From the NCBI GenBank assembly GCA_014802445.1, contig JAAVCF010000012.1, forward strand, positions 26,665 to 90,664: a stretch of DNA of 64,000 bases, in the 5' to 3' direction. A program made the translations under genes and the position numbers. Origin of the DNA: Bacteroides sp. (lineage in GTDB: Bacteria; Bacteroidota; Bacteroidia; Bacteroidales; Muribaculaceae). Positions 55,097-62,844 of the stretch are shown here, piece by piece; within the stretch, counting starts at the first letter, position 1; the number at the start of each line of letters is the position of its first letter. The notes beneath the pieces are model-generated. The model did not search any database, had not been told where the DNA came from, and saw only the letters and a list, made by a program, of their open reading frames with translations.

Positions 55097-55876
55097 ATGA
55101 AACTCAAGAATCTCCTTTATATTCCCATGATTGCCGCGGCCCTCACCGCCTGCAGCGACGTGGACGAGAATGACCGCTACATTGACACGGGCGAGTTTAC
55201 CCCCGCGCGCGCCGTGCTCATCGAGGACTTCACCGGTCAGAACTGCGTGAACTGTCCCGACGCCCATGAGGTTATCGAAGCCCTTGAAAAGCAGTATAAC
55301 CAGCATGGCACTTTCATTATCCCCGTCAGCATCCATGCCGGAGGCTTCGCCATCAAGGAAAACCGCGGCGGCCTTGCCACCGACGCCGGCGAAGAGTATA
55401 ACGCCCACTGGGGCATCGACTCATGGCCTCAGGGCGTGATTGACCGCAAGGGCTCGCCCTGCAACTATGACCAGTGGCCCACCCTCGCTTTCCGCGATAT
55501 GGGCATCCCCGCCACTATGGCCATCGACGTCACCGCCGTGAAAGCCGCTGACAATAAGAGCGCCAAAATCTCCGTGACCGTCAACCCCGAAGTGAGCGAA
55601 GAGGCCAGCCTCCAGCTCTGGGTGGTGGAAAACGGCATCGTGGCCCGTCAGCGCAAAGGCAACGAGACGATTATGGATTATGTCCACAACAATGTGTTCC
55701 GCGCCGCCGTCAACGGCACCTGGGGCGAAAAGTTCACCTTCTCGGCCACCGAGCTCCTGGAGCGTGACTACTCCCTGGAATTCAACGAAAAGTGGAATCC
55801 TGACAACCTTTGCATCGTGGCGTTTGTTTATGATTCCAACGGTGTGGTGTGTGTCAACCGTGCCCCTGTCAAGTAA
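55097..55876 (+). CDS. Omp28-family surface lipoprotein with CxxC
   Basis: The 259-residue protein is a lipoprotein (ALTACSDVDEND). The acidic residues right after the cysteine resemble the Bacteroidetes lipoprotein export signal for surface display. The Omp28 domain follows, with a thioredoxin-like start VLIEDFTGQNCVNCPDAHEV (CVNC at about residues 50-53) and GIDSWPQGVID where the cis-proline would lie. Porphyromonas Omp28 is a surface antigen of unclear role. Its place after a TlpA thioredoxin and a DUF6029 barrel suggests redox or folding work at the outer membrane; that is inference. Confidence 0.88.
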   Translation: MKLKNLLYIPMIAAALTACSDVDENDRYIDTGEFTPARAVLIEDFTGQNCVNCPDAHEVIEALEKQYNQHGTFIIPVSIHAGGFAIKENRGGLATDAGEEYNAHWGIDSWPQGVIDRKGSPCNYDQWPTLAFRDMGIPATMAIDVTAVKAADNKSAKISVTVNPEVSEEASLQLWVVENGIVARQRKGNETIMDYVHNNVFRAAVNGTWGEKFTFSATELLERDYSLEFNEKWNPDNLCIVAFVYDSNGVVCVNRAPVK

Positions 55877-55903
55877 CAACAACCAACTAAACAACACATA
55901 AAT

Positions 55904-56599
55904 ATGAAAAAATTCTACCTCATGGCAGCTTCGCTGCTCGTGGCTCTCGGCGCAAGCGCCAACTCGCTCACTTTCGAGACCGAAAACCAGAAATTCGTTA
56001 ACGGCGAAACCTTCACTCTCGACTACAGCGACGAAGTGACCTACTACGATGACACTCAGGACTACGACATCGTGGCCGACCCCAAAATCAACCTCACCTG
56101 CGACTATCCCACCGGCCAGCTTGAAGTGACCGCCGTGTGCACCTCAGGTCAGGAAATCCAGCTCTGCTTCGGCGGCACCTGCAACATGGGCAAGGAAATC
56201 ACCAAGCTCTCAATGGAAGATTCTTACCCCGCAGGCACCTCAATTCCCCTGCAGTTTGAATACATGGGCTTCGGCGTAACCGAGCTCCCCGAAGTGGTTA
56301 CCCTCCTCTCTGCCCAGGACCTCAACGATCCCTCCACTGCCACCAGCATGACCGTTATCATGACTGCCGGCAGCAACTCTATCAAGGCCATCACCACTGA
56401 CAACTATCTGAGCGTTGCCAACGGTGTGCTCACCTTCACCTCGGCCAATGAAGCCGCTCTTAACGTTTACTCTCTCTCAGGCAACCGCGTGATGAGCGCC
56501 AACGTAAAGGGTGCCGGCACTCTCAGCACCGCTTCACTCGCCCCCGGCATCTACGTTTACAGCCTCGGCAACAAGACCGGTAAATTTGTGGTTCGCTAA
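55904..56599 (+). CDS. Small secreted protein with C-terminal sorting module
   Basis: The 231-residue protein has a signal peptide (about 1-20), an N-terminal acidic beta-rich domain (about 22-150) with cysteines in NLTCDYP, AVCTSG, QLCFGGTCNMG, which could form disulfides, and a type IX-like tail (ALNVYSLSGNRVMSANV...LAPGIYVYSLGNKTGKFVVR). I recognise no catalytic family. It is the fourth gene of the operon and ends just before the palindromic promoter at 56633. The several cysteines make it a candidate client of the upstream thioredoxin and Omp28 proteins. Confidence 0.83.
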   Translation: MKKFYLMAASLLVALGASANSLTFETENQKFVNGETFTLDYSDEVTYYDDTQDYDIVADPKINLTCDYPTGQLEVTAVCTSGQEIQLCFGGTCNMGKEITKLSMEDSYPAGTSIPLQFEYMGFGVTELPEVVTLLSAQDLNDPSTATSMTVIMTAGSNSIKAITTDNYLSVANGVLTFTSANEAALNVYSLSGNRVMSANVKGAGTLSTASLAPGIYVYSLGNKTGKFVVR

Positions 56600-56632
56600 G
56601 CCGAAACCGCTTTTCCGTCACTGATTTTTCAT

Positions 56633-56679
56633 AATAATGCGCATTGTTATAACAATATGTTGTAACTTTGCGCATTATT
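56633..56679 (+). promoter_or_regulatory. Palindromic promoter/operator of the second Omp28 gene
   Basis: A 10-bp inverted repeat (AATAATGCGC at 56633-56642, GCGCATTATT at 56670-56679) encloses a perfect 14-bp palindrome ATTGTTATAACAAT (56643-56656) and the -7 box TAACTTTG (56663-56670). The left arm itself overlaps a 10-bp palindrome AATGCGCATT (56636-56645). A TTG lies at 56644-56646, spaced 16 bp, shorter than usual. The symmetry and overlap with the promoter suggest an operator for a dimeric regulator, which is not identified here. Confidence 0.55.
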
Positions 56680-56703
56680 TATCTATCATCCCTTCATTAA
56701 AAT

Positions 56704-58572
56704 ATGAAACAAGCTTACACCCTCCTCATGGCCGCCGCTCTGTCGGCATCAGCCATGTCGGCCCAAAAGCTCGCCATTAATCCCGAAGAGTTTGGAAAGA
56801 ACTCTTCCCCGATTGCGGCCCCCGCATTTGCCGGCTCGGCCACATCCATGATGTTCACCTATGCCACAAGCGTTGCAAAGCCCTCTTATTTCGAAGATAT
56901 TGCATCCGGCACCGAGATTTCTCAGGCTTATGCCATCACTGCCGACATCCTAAAGCTCCTGGATGGTTCAACCCTCACTGCCTTCAACATTTACAGCCCC
57001 ACAAGCGACAAAGGCAATCACATGACCAAGGCCACAGTGTGGCTCTCATTCGGACTTGACGAAGCGCCCTTCTATTCAAAGGACGTGGAGCTGAGCTCAG
57101 TGGGCGGTGTGATGAACAATCTCGCCATTGATCCCGTGAGCCTCACCGGTGAACGCACCGTCTTTGTGGGCTTCACCACCGAGATTAATTCAAACGACAG
57201 ATATATCTACGGCGACGGCATGCCTCGCACAGGTGAGCCCGGCTCCTACATCAAGCTTGGCACCGGCTCGTGGGGTTCTTATCAGGACCAGTTGGGCTCG
57301 CTGGCTTTCGGCGTTACATTCTCCGGCAACAATCTGCCCACCAACGGCGCCGCCGTGACCTATGTGGAGATGCCTGACTTCTTCTCCACAGTGTCTGACC
57401 AGACAGTCACTCTCGGCCTTTCCAATCCCCTGAGCGGCACCGTCAACAATGTGGAGGTGGAATACACCTGCGGCTCCGCCGAGCCAGTGACCTTCACCAC
57501 CAATGTCCAGGGCACTCTCGGCAGCATAGCCAACTGTGAGGGCGGTTCTGTCAGCGTACCCGTGAAGGTTCCCGCCGGCTTTGACATTGATTTCAGCATC
57601 CGCGTCACCAAAGTCAACGGCGAGCCTAACACCATGGCCGGCATCAACGGCTTCTCCACCGGCCTTCAGACAAAGGTCATATCCATCGACCCCGCCAAGG
57701 GCTACGCCCGCAATTCGGTTATCGAGGAGGGCACAGGCACATGGTGTGGCTACTGCCCCGGCGGCATGGTGCTCCTTGACAAGCTGCGCAACAACGTCAC
57801 CGACGGCTCATTCATCCGCATAGCCGTTCATAACGGCGACGACATGGCCGTTAACGCCTACCAGGCTTTCCTCAAGGACTATATCCCCGGCTTCCCCATG
57901 GCCACCGTTAACCGTCATGACCTCTACCTCCTCACAGATAATTTCGTCTATGAGAACATCATGAGCCTTTATGAAGCTTGCCGCGAGGCCCGTTCACCTT
58001 TCTCGGTTGAAATCACCGATGTGGTTCCTAACGGCAACTCTTTCGATGTCACCGCCGAGGTGAAGGCCATGGACAACTATGACAACTCTGCCGGCCGCTA
58101 TCAGCTCTCATTCGTAATCACCGAGGACGGCGTGGGCCCCTACTCACAGACCAATTACTATGCCAATAGCGGAGTGCAGATGGGCGGCTGGGAAAACCGC
58201 ACCAACCCTTACCGCACCAAATTTGACGATGTGGCACGCCGCATCAGCGACTATCCCGGCAATCCCAACAGTCTCAACGGTCAGCTGTCGCCCGACACCC
58301 CCTTTGCCTACACCGCTTCCCTCTCGGCACGCAACCTGAGCGACAACATCAACTTCATTGTCATGCTCGTTGACACCGAAACCGGTTATATCATCAACGC
58401 CGCCGAGCGCGCCAAGCTGGCCGGCATTGACACCGTGACAGCCGAAGCCTCTGAAGAGGATGCCGCCGCTGAATATTTCACAATCCAGGGCATCCGTGTG
58501 GACAATCCCCGTCAGGGCGGTCTCTACATTGTGCGCCGCGGCAACACCGTCACCAAGCAGATTATCCGCTGA
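56704..58572 (+). CDS. Omp28-related protein with C-terminal sorting module
   Basis: The 622-residue protein has a signal peptide (to about residue 20), an N-terminal beta-rich half (about 25-330) and an Omp28/thioredoxin-like domain beginning RNSVIEEGTGTWCGYCPGGM (WCGYC near residue 350), with IPGFPMATVNR at the cis-proline position. It ends with a beta domain and a type IX-like tail (FTIQGIRVDNPRQGGLYIV...TKQIIR). It is thus a secreted, surface-sorted relative of the lipoprotein at 55097, with an intact CxxC. It has its own palindromic promoter. The next gene starts one base inside its stop (TGATG). Confidence 0.88.
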   Translation: MKQAYTLLMAAALSASAMSAQKLAINPEEFGKNSSPIAAPAFAGSATSMMFTYATSVAKPSYFEDIASGTEISQAYAITADILKLLDGSTLTAFNIYSPTSDKGNHMTKATVWLSFGLDEAPFYSKDVELSSVGGVMNNLAIDPVSLTGERTVFVGFTTEINSNDRYIYGDGMPRTGEPGSYIKLGTGSWGSYQDQLGSLAFGVTFSGNNLPTNGAAVTYVEMPDFFSTVSDQTVTLGLSNPLSGTVNNVEVEYTCGSAEPVTFTTNVQGTLGSIANCEGGSVSVPVKVPAGFDIDFSIRVTKVNGEPNTMAGINGFSTGLQTKVISIDPAKGYARNSVIEEGTGTWCGYCPGGMVLLDKLRNNVTDGSFIRIAVHNGDDMAVNAYQAFLKDYIPGFPMATVNRHDLYLLTDNFVYENIMSLYEACREARSPFSVEITDVVPNGNSFDVTAEVKAMDNYDNSAGRYQLSFVITEDGVGPYSQTNYYANSGVQMGGWENRTNPYRTKFDDVARRISDYPGNPNSLNGQLSPDTPFAYTASLSARNLSDNINFIVMLVDTETGYIINAAERAKLAGIDTVTAEASEEDAAAEYFTIQGIRVDNPRQGGLYIVRRGNTVTKQIIR

Positions 58573-58985
58573 TGCTCTACTATATTCTCTACAATGGCAC
58601 GGAGGTGGGCCCCATGACCGCACAGCAGATCATGGCCTACAATGTCACGCAGGACACCCCGGTGCGCACCTCCATGTCCTCACAATGGACTCCGCTCTAC
58701 GCCTGGCCTGAGCTGATGCAGATGCTCGGCAACCGACCTGGCGCCGCGCCCGTCAAGGACAAGAACCTCGCCGGCATCCTTGCCCTGCTGGTGGGCGGTC
58801 TGGGAGTCCAGTATTTCTATTTGGACCGTGTGGGAGCCGGACTTGTCACCATCCTGCTCACCACAGTCACCTGTGGCTTTTGGCAGACACTGATGTTCGT
58901 TCAGGGCATCATTATGCTCTGCATGAACCAGGAGGAATTTGAGCGCAAATTTGTCAACTCACCCAAGTTTCTGCCGATTTTCTGA
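58572..58985 (+). CDS. GYF-like/TM2 domain membrane protein
   Basis: The 137-residue protein starts with a GYF_2-like domain (about 1-52: YYILYNGTEVGPMTAQQIMA, then WTPLYAWPEL), a peptide-binding fold common in bacterial membrane proteins. A TM2 domain follows (about 62-115) with two membrane helices and the LVGGLGVQYFYLDRVGAGL pattern (usually GxFGxHxFYxGR). Cellular role is unknown. It overlaps the upstream Omp28-type gene by one base, so they are co-translated, and a terminator follows. Confidence 0.88.
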   Translation: MLYYILYNGTEVGPMTAQQIMAYNVTQDTPVRTSMSSQWTPLYAWPELMQMLGNRPGAAPVKDKNLAGILALLVGGLGVQYFYLDRVGAGLVTILLTTVTCGFWQTLMFVQGIIMLCMNQEEFERKFVNSPKFLPIF

Positions 58986-59023
58986 CATTCCTCCCGTAAC
59001 CATTGACATTCAACCCCTCCACC

Positions 59024-59061
59024 GCAGCCCCGCGCCCCAATAGTCGCGGGGCTGCCTGTTT
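59024..59061 (+). terminator. Intrinsic terminator after the TM2 gene
   Basis: Perfect 11-bp arms (GCAGCCCCGCG and CGCGGGGCTGC) enclose a 10-nt loop and are followed by CTGTTT. Confidence 0.75.
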
Positions 59062-59083
59062 CGCGGCGTATCAGACGCTAAAA

Positions 59084-59114
59084 TTGCCGGATTCGCGATT
59101 TATTTGTATTTTTG
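59084..59114 (+). promoter_or_regulatory. Promoter of the FdtA-FdtB-nuclease operon
   Basis: TTG (59084-59086), a 20-bp spacer and TATTTTTG (59107-59114) match the consensus. The leader to the ATG at 59157 is about 35 nt, and the longer open frame from 59112 is excluded. Confidence 0.7.
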
Positions 59115-59156
59115 CTATTACTTTACTTATCCATCCCACTCCCCCACCAACTTAAC

Positions 59157-60041
59157 ATGGCTCTGAGCGAGATAAAACTGATTGAGCTCCCCTGCATCCG
59201 CGACCCGCGCGGCAACCTGACATTCATTCAGAATGTCACCCACGTGCCTTTTGACATAGCGAGGGTCTACTGGATTTACGACGTGCCCTCCGACGGTGTG
59301 CGCGACGGGCATGCCTTCCGCACTCAGCATGAGCTCATTGCAGCCCTGTCAGGCAGTTTTGATGTGACGGTTGACGACGGCAAGGAGCGACGCACCTACA
59401 CCCTCAACCGCCCCTATCAGGCTCTACTCATCCCCCCGATGACATGGCGCTCAATCAGCAATTTCTCCACCAACTCAGCCGGGATGGTACTCACCTCCAC
59501 CCTCTACTCCCCCGCTGACTACATCCGCAGCTATCCTGACTTCCTGGCCGCTGCAGCAGCCCCTCAGCCGCAGGCTCAGGCGCCCGCGCCCACTCTCCGC
59601 CGGGACACCCCGCTGACTCATGCCACCTCCACCGTGGCCCATTGCCGCATCATCGACCTGCCGCGCCACTCCGGCCCTATGGGCAATCTCACCGAGGTGG
59701 AGAACACTGCGGATTATCCCTTCGACGTGCGCCGCGTCTACTATCTCTACGATGTGCCCTCAGGAGCCGAGCGCGGCGGCCACTCCCACCATGCCGAGCA
59801 GCGCCTGATTGTGGCCCTGTCAGGCGCGTTTGACGTCACTGTCGATGACGGTGCGAGCCGACGCACGTTCACCCTCAACAATCCCTCACGCGCACTCTAC
59901 ATCCCCGCCGGGATATGGCGCACGGTCGACAATTTCTCGTCAGGCAGCGTCTGTCTGGCCCTGAGCTCCAATGTCTATGATGCCAATGACTATGTGCGTG
60001 ACTATTCCCGCTTCTTTGAACTGACAAAATGCAAGAGATAA
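59157..60041 (+). CDS. Fused tandem FdtA-type sugar 3,4-ketoisomerase
   Basis: FdtA/QdtA enzymes (WxcM-like cupins) convert dTDP-4-keto-6-deoxyglucose to the 3-keto isomer. This 294-residue protein contains two such domains, about residues 4-130 and 160-290, joined by an Ala/Pro/Gln linker. The second keeps the active-site histidines in ERGGHSHHAEQRLIVALSG and the family segments VDDGASRRTFTLNNP, YIPAGIWR, VYDANDYVRDY. The first reads RDGHAFRTQHELIAALSG, so one conserved histidine is Phe. Single-domain family members are about 130-140 residues. The first domain may be structural, regulatory or specific for another sugar. The aminotransferase gene follows 28 bp later. Confidence 0.88.
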   Translation: MALSEIKLIELPCIRDPRGNLTFIQNVTHVPFDIARVYWIYDVPSDGVRDGHAFRTQHELIAALSGSFDVTVDDGKERRTYTLNRPYQALLIPPMTWRSISNFSTNSAGMVLTSTLYSPADYIRSYPDFLAAAAAPQPQAQAPAPTLRRDTPLTHATSTVAHCRIIDLPRHSGPMGNLTEVENTADYPFDVRRVYYLYDVPSGAERGGHSHHAEQRLIVALSGAFDVTVDDGASRRTFTLNNPSRALYIPAGIWRTVDNFSSGSVCLALSSNVYDANDYVRDYSRFFELTKCKR

Positions 60042-60069
60042 CCCGGCGCCTCCCCTTTCTCGATTTGTT

Positions 60070-61218
60070 ATGACACACCCTGTAAAATATCCCTTCCTCT
60101 CTCTGGCCGACGCCAACCTCCCTTACCTCGACGACATGCGCCGCGCGGCTTGCCGCGTCATTGACTCGGGCCGCTACGTTGGCGGTCCGGAGGTGGAGGC
60201 GCTTGAGAGCGAACTTGCCGCCATGATGCGCGCCCCCCACGTGGTGGCCGTGAGCAACGGGCTGGATGCCCTGCGCCTCACTCTGCGCGCATGGGTGGCT
60301 ATGGGCCGCCTTGCTCCCGGCGACGAGGTGATAGTGCCTGCCAACACCTATATAGCCTCCGTGCTGGCCATTGTGGATGCCGGGCTGGTGCCGGTGCCTG
60401 CCGAGCCTTCGGAGCTCACCATGAACCTTGACACTGCCGCTCTGGAGCGCTACCTCACCCCGCGCACCAAGGCTATCATGCCTGTCCACCTCTACGGACT
60501 GGTGTGTTGGGACCCCGCGCTGGTGAGCTTCATCCGCGCCAACAATCTTCTGGTGCTGGAGGACTGCGCTCAGGCCATCGGCGCCCGCGCCAACCTCCCC
60601 GGCCTCTTCGGCAGCGAAATGGCGGGTGCGCTGGGCCATGCCGGAGCCCTTAGCTTCTATCCCACTAAAAACATCGGCGCTCTGGGCGATGCCGGGGCCG
60701 TCATCACCCACGACGCCGAACTGGCAGCCATGGTGCGTACCCTCGCCAACTATGGCGCTGACCGCCGCTATCACAACATAGAGGCCGGCTTCAACTGCCG
60801 CATGGACCCCATTCAGGCCGCCATGCTCAGGGTTAAGCTCCCACACACCGCCGAGGAGAATGCCGACCGCTTTGCTCGCGCCTTGGCCTATATCCGCGAA
60901 ATCAACCATCCTAAGGTCATCACCCCCGCCATCCCGCAGGCGGTGACGGACCATGTGTGGCATCAGTTTGTGGTGCGCGTCACCGACGGCTGCCGCGATG
61001 CGTTCATGAAGCGCCTTGAAGAGCTCGGGGTGGCCACTGACATCCACTATGCCGTGCCCCCTCATCTCCAGCCATGCTTCGCCGGAAAGCTGCCCCACGC
61101 CCCGCTCCCCGTCACCGAGCGCCTGGCCGGCGAGATTCTTTCCCTCCCCATAGGCCGCGGCACCTCCGTGAAGGATGCCGCTGACATTGCCCGACTCATC
61201 AACACCATCGACTTATGA
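60070..61218 (+). CDS. DegT/DnrJ/EryC1-type sugar aminotransferase (FdtB-like)
   Basis: The 382-residue PLP enzyme belongs to the sugar aminotransferases: AVSNGLDALRL, GDEVIVPANTYIASVLAI, LEDCAQAIGA and SFYPTKNIGALGDAG, in which Lys200 should bind PLP. NYGADRRYHNIEAGFNCRMD completes the signature. After an FdtA-type isomerase it would aminate the 3-keto sugar, giving dTDP-3-amino-3,6-dideoxyhexose (Fuc3N or Qui3N). The final acetyltransferase and the RmlA/RmlB genes for the precursor are not in this window. It overlaps the nuclease gene by 4 bp. Confidence 0.92.
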   Translation: MTHPVKYPFLSLADANLPYLDDMRRAACRVIDSGRYVGGPEVEALESELAAMMRAPHVVAVSNGLDALRLTLRAWVAMGRLAPGDEVIVPANTYIASVLAIVDAGLVPVPAEPSELTMNLDTAALERYLTPRTKAIMPVHLYGLVCWDPALVSFIRANNLLVLEDCAQAIGARANLPGLFGSEMAGALGHAGALSFYPTKNIGALGDAGAVITHDAELAAMVRTLANYGADRRYHNIEAGFNCRMDPIQAAMLRVKLPHTAEENADRFARALAYIREINHPKVITPAIPQAVTDHVWHQFVVRVTDGCRDAFMKRLEELGVATDIHYAVPPHLQPCFAGKLPHAPLPVTERLAGEILSLPIGRGTSVKDAADIARLINTIDL

Positions 61219-62009
61219 AACGCCTCCTGTCACTCGTGGCCATTATAGCCGTGATTCTTCTTGTTGTCCATCTTGACCGCAAGGCCTCGGCGGCGGCCGC
61301 ACGTCCCCTTGACCTTGAAGGAAGCCTGCTGAATGTCAAAATCCCTGACTATGTGGAGTCAGAGATGGTGGACTACACCGGCATGACCATCTCCTTCAAC
61401 CCCGAGGCCCATCAGGCCAACTGGGTGGCCTGGGAGCTGACTGCCGAGGAGGCGCAGGGAGAGGAACCGCGCAACGGCTCCTTTCAGCAGGACACTCGAG
61501 TGAAGGGCTGCCCCTCACCCGCCGACTACCGCCACAGCGGATATGACCGCGGCCACCTGGCCCCTGCGGGCGACATGAAATGGAGCCCCGAGGCTATGAG
61601 AGAGTCATTTATGATGACCAACATTAGCCCGCAGGCCCACACTCTCAACGCCGGCGCATGGAAGAAGCTGGAGGAGAAGTGCCGCCAGTGGGCGCGCCGT
61701 GACAGCGTGCTTTACATTGTGTGCGGCCCGGTGCTCACCGATGAGGTGAAGGAGCGCATAGGCCCCACGGGCGTGATTGTGCCGCAGCGTTTCTTCAAGG
61801 TGGTGCTCGCCCCTTACGCCAACCCTCCGCGCGGCATAGGCTTTATTATGCCCAACGGTGCCGTAGAGGGTGGCATGCAGAGGGCCGTGGTGTCAATTGA
61901 CGATGTGGAGGCCGTCACAGGCTTCGACTTCTTCTCGGCCCTCCCTGATTCCATTGAGACCATTGTGGAGAGTCGCGCTGACTTCAACGGCTGGAACCGC
62001 CCCCGCTGA
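61215..62009 (+). CDS. Secreted or membrane-anchored DNA/RNA non-specific endonuclease
   Basis: The 264-residue protein has an N-terminal hydrophobic segment (about 3-19) that is a signal peptide or anchor. Its NUC1-type beta-beta-alpha-metal domain carries YDRGHLAPAGDMKWS (DRGH with catalytic His114) and FMMTNISPQAHTLNAGAWKK, where the Asn binds magnesium. It would cut DNA and RNA outside the cytoplasm, for nutrition, defence or biofilm DNA. The ATGA overlap with the aminotransferase puts it in the sugar operon, an unexpected pairing. No immunity protein-like small gene is next to it. Confidence 0.9.
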   Translation: MKRLLSLVAIIAVILLVVHLDRKASAAAARPLDLEGSLLNVKIPDYVESEMVDYTGMTISFNPEAHQANWVAWELTAEEAQGEEPRNGSFQQDTRVKGCPSPADYRHSGYDRGHLAPAGDMKWSPEAMRESFMMTNISPQAHTLNAGAWKKLEEKCRQWARRDSVLYIVCGPVLTDEVKERIGPTGVIVPQRFFKVVLAPYANPPRGIGFIMPNGAVEGGMQRAVVSIDDVEAVTGFDFFSALPDSIETIVESRADFNGWNRPR

Positions 62010-62019
62010 GGCGCAGGAT

Positions 62020-62844
62020 TCAGCGCAGCAGTTCCTTCACTCGCTCCGGGTCGGCGCCCAGTTCAAGGGCTTTGCGGGCATCGGCTTTAGAGTCATCAAT
62101 GCGATAGCGCGCTTTGTTGAGCTGCGAGCGGTAGAGATAGAGGTCGGCATCCATAGGGTCGAGGCTCAGGCCGGAGGCTATGTCGTCGGCAGCTTCGCCC
62201 AGGCGGTCGGTCATGAGATAACAGAATGCGCGTTCGGCATAATAGCCGGCGTGAGCTTCCTTCTTGAGCACGGCGGTGTATTCACGCGCCGCGTCGTCAA
62301 ACTGTCCCAGAGTCATGTCAAGCACACCCCAGGCCAGATGCGTCTCCAGGGTGTCAGGAGCCATTTCGCGCAGGCGGCTGAAGTCGGCCACAGCCTGCGC
62401 CATATCACCCTGCCTGAGAGCTATAAAGCCGCGATGAAAGCGGGGCGTCACAGCCGTGGAATCGAGGTCAATGAGCAGCGCATAGTCGGCGCGGGCGCGG
62501 TCAAGCTCGCCGATTGCCGAGAGCACTTGGGCGCGGTTGCGCAGCACGGTGGTGGAGCGCGGGGCCAGGGAGTGGGCGGCGTCAAGGGTGGTCACGGCCA
62601 GAGAGTCCTTTCCCATCATGAAGCGCACCATGCCGAGATTTGACATCAGCAGCACGTTGGAGGGATTGCCGCGTTCCATCTCGATGGCGCGGATGAGGGT
62701 TTGCTCGGCATCGTCCAGACGATTGTCGGCAATGGCGCGGTCCGCCTCGCCCATGAGGTCAAAATAGGCCTGCTGAGGCACGGCGCCCATTAAGGGCGTT
62801 ACTGCTGCAAAAAGCAGCAAGAGGAGAAAGCATAGGGATTTCAT
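62020..62844 (-). CDS. Secreted tetratricopeptide-repeat protein
   Basis: The 274-residue protein has a signal peptide (about 1-21) and about six TPR units through the rest (for example ADRAIADNRLDDAEQTLIRA and HRGFIALRQGDMAQAVADFS, last ELGADPERVKELLR). TPR arrays mediate protein binding in the periplasm; the partner is unknown. Its ATG overlaps the AraC stop by 4 bp, so its production is tied to that regulator. It converges with the nuclease gene with only 10 bp between the stop codons. Confidence 0.88.
   Translation of the reverse strand: MKSLCFLLLLLFAAVTPLMGAVPQQAYFDLMGEADRAIADNRLDDAEQTLIRAIEMERGNPSNVLLMSNLGMVRFMMGKDSLAVTTLDAAHSLAPRSTTVLRNRAQVLSAIGELDRARADYALLIDLDSTAVTPRFHRGFIALRQGDMAQAVADFSRLREMAPDTLETHLAWGVLDMTLGQFDDAAREYTAVLKKEAHAGYYAERAFCYLMTDRLGEAADDIASGLSLDPMDADLYLYRSQLNKARYRIDDSKADARKALELGADPERVKELLR

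Noticed and set aside
54296..55408. Minus-strand open frame of 370 codons
   Set aside because: It is antisense to the DUF6029 and Omp28 genes, rich in Val/Ala/His from codon mirror effects in GC-rich DNA, and lacks a recognisable fold or promoter.
59875..61098. Minus-strand open frame of 407 codons
   Set aside because: Antisense shadow of the FdtB-type aminotransferase, whose PLP motifs are complete.
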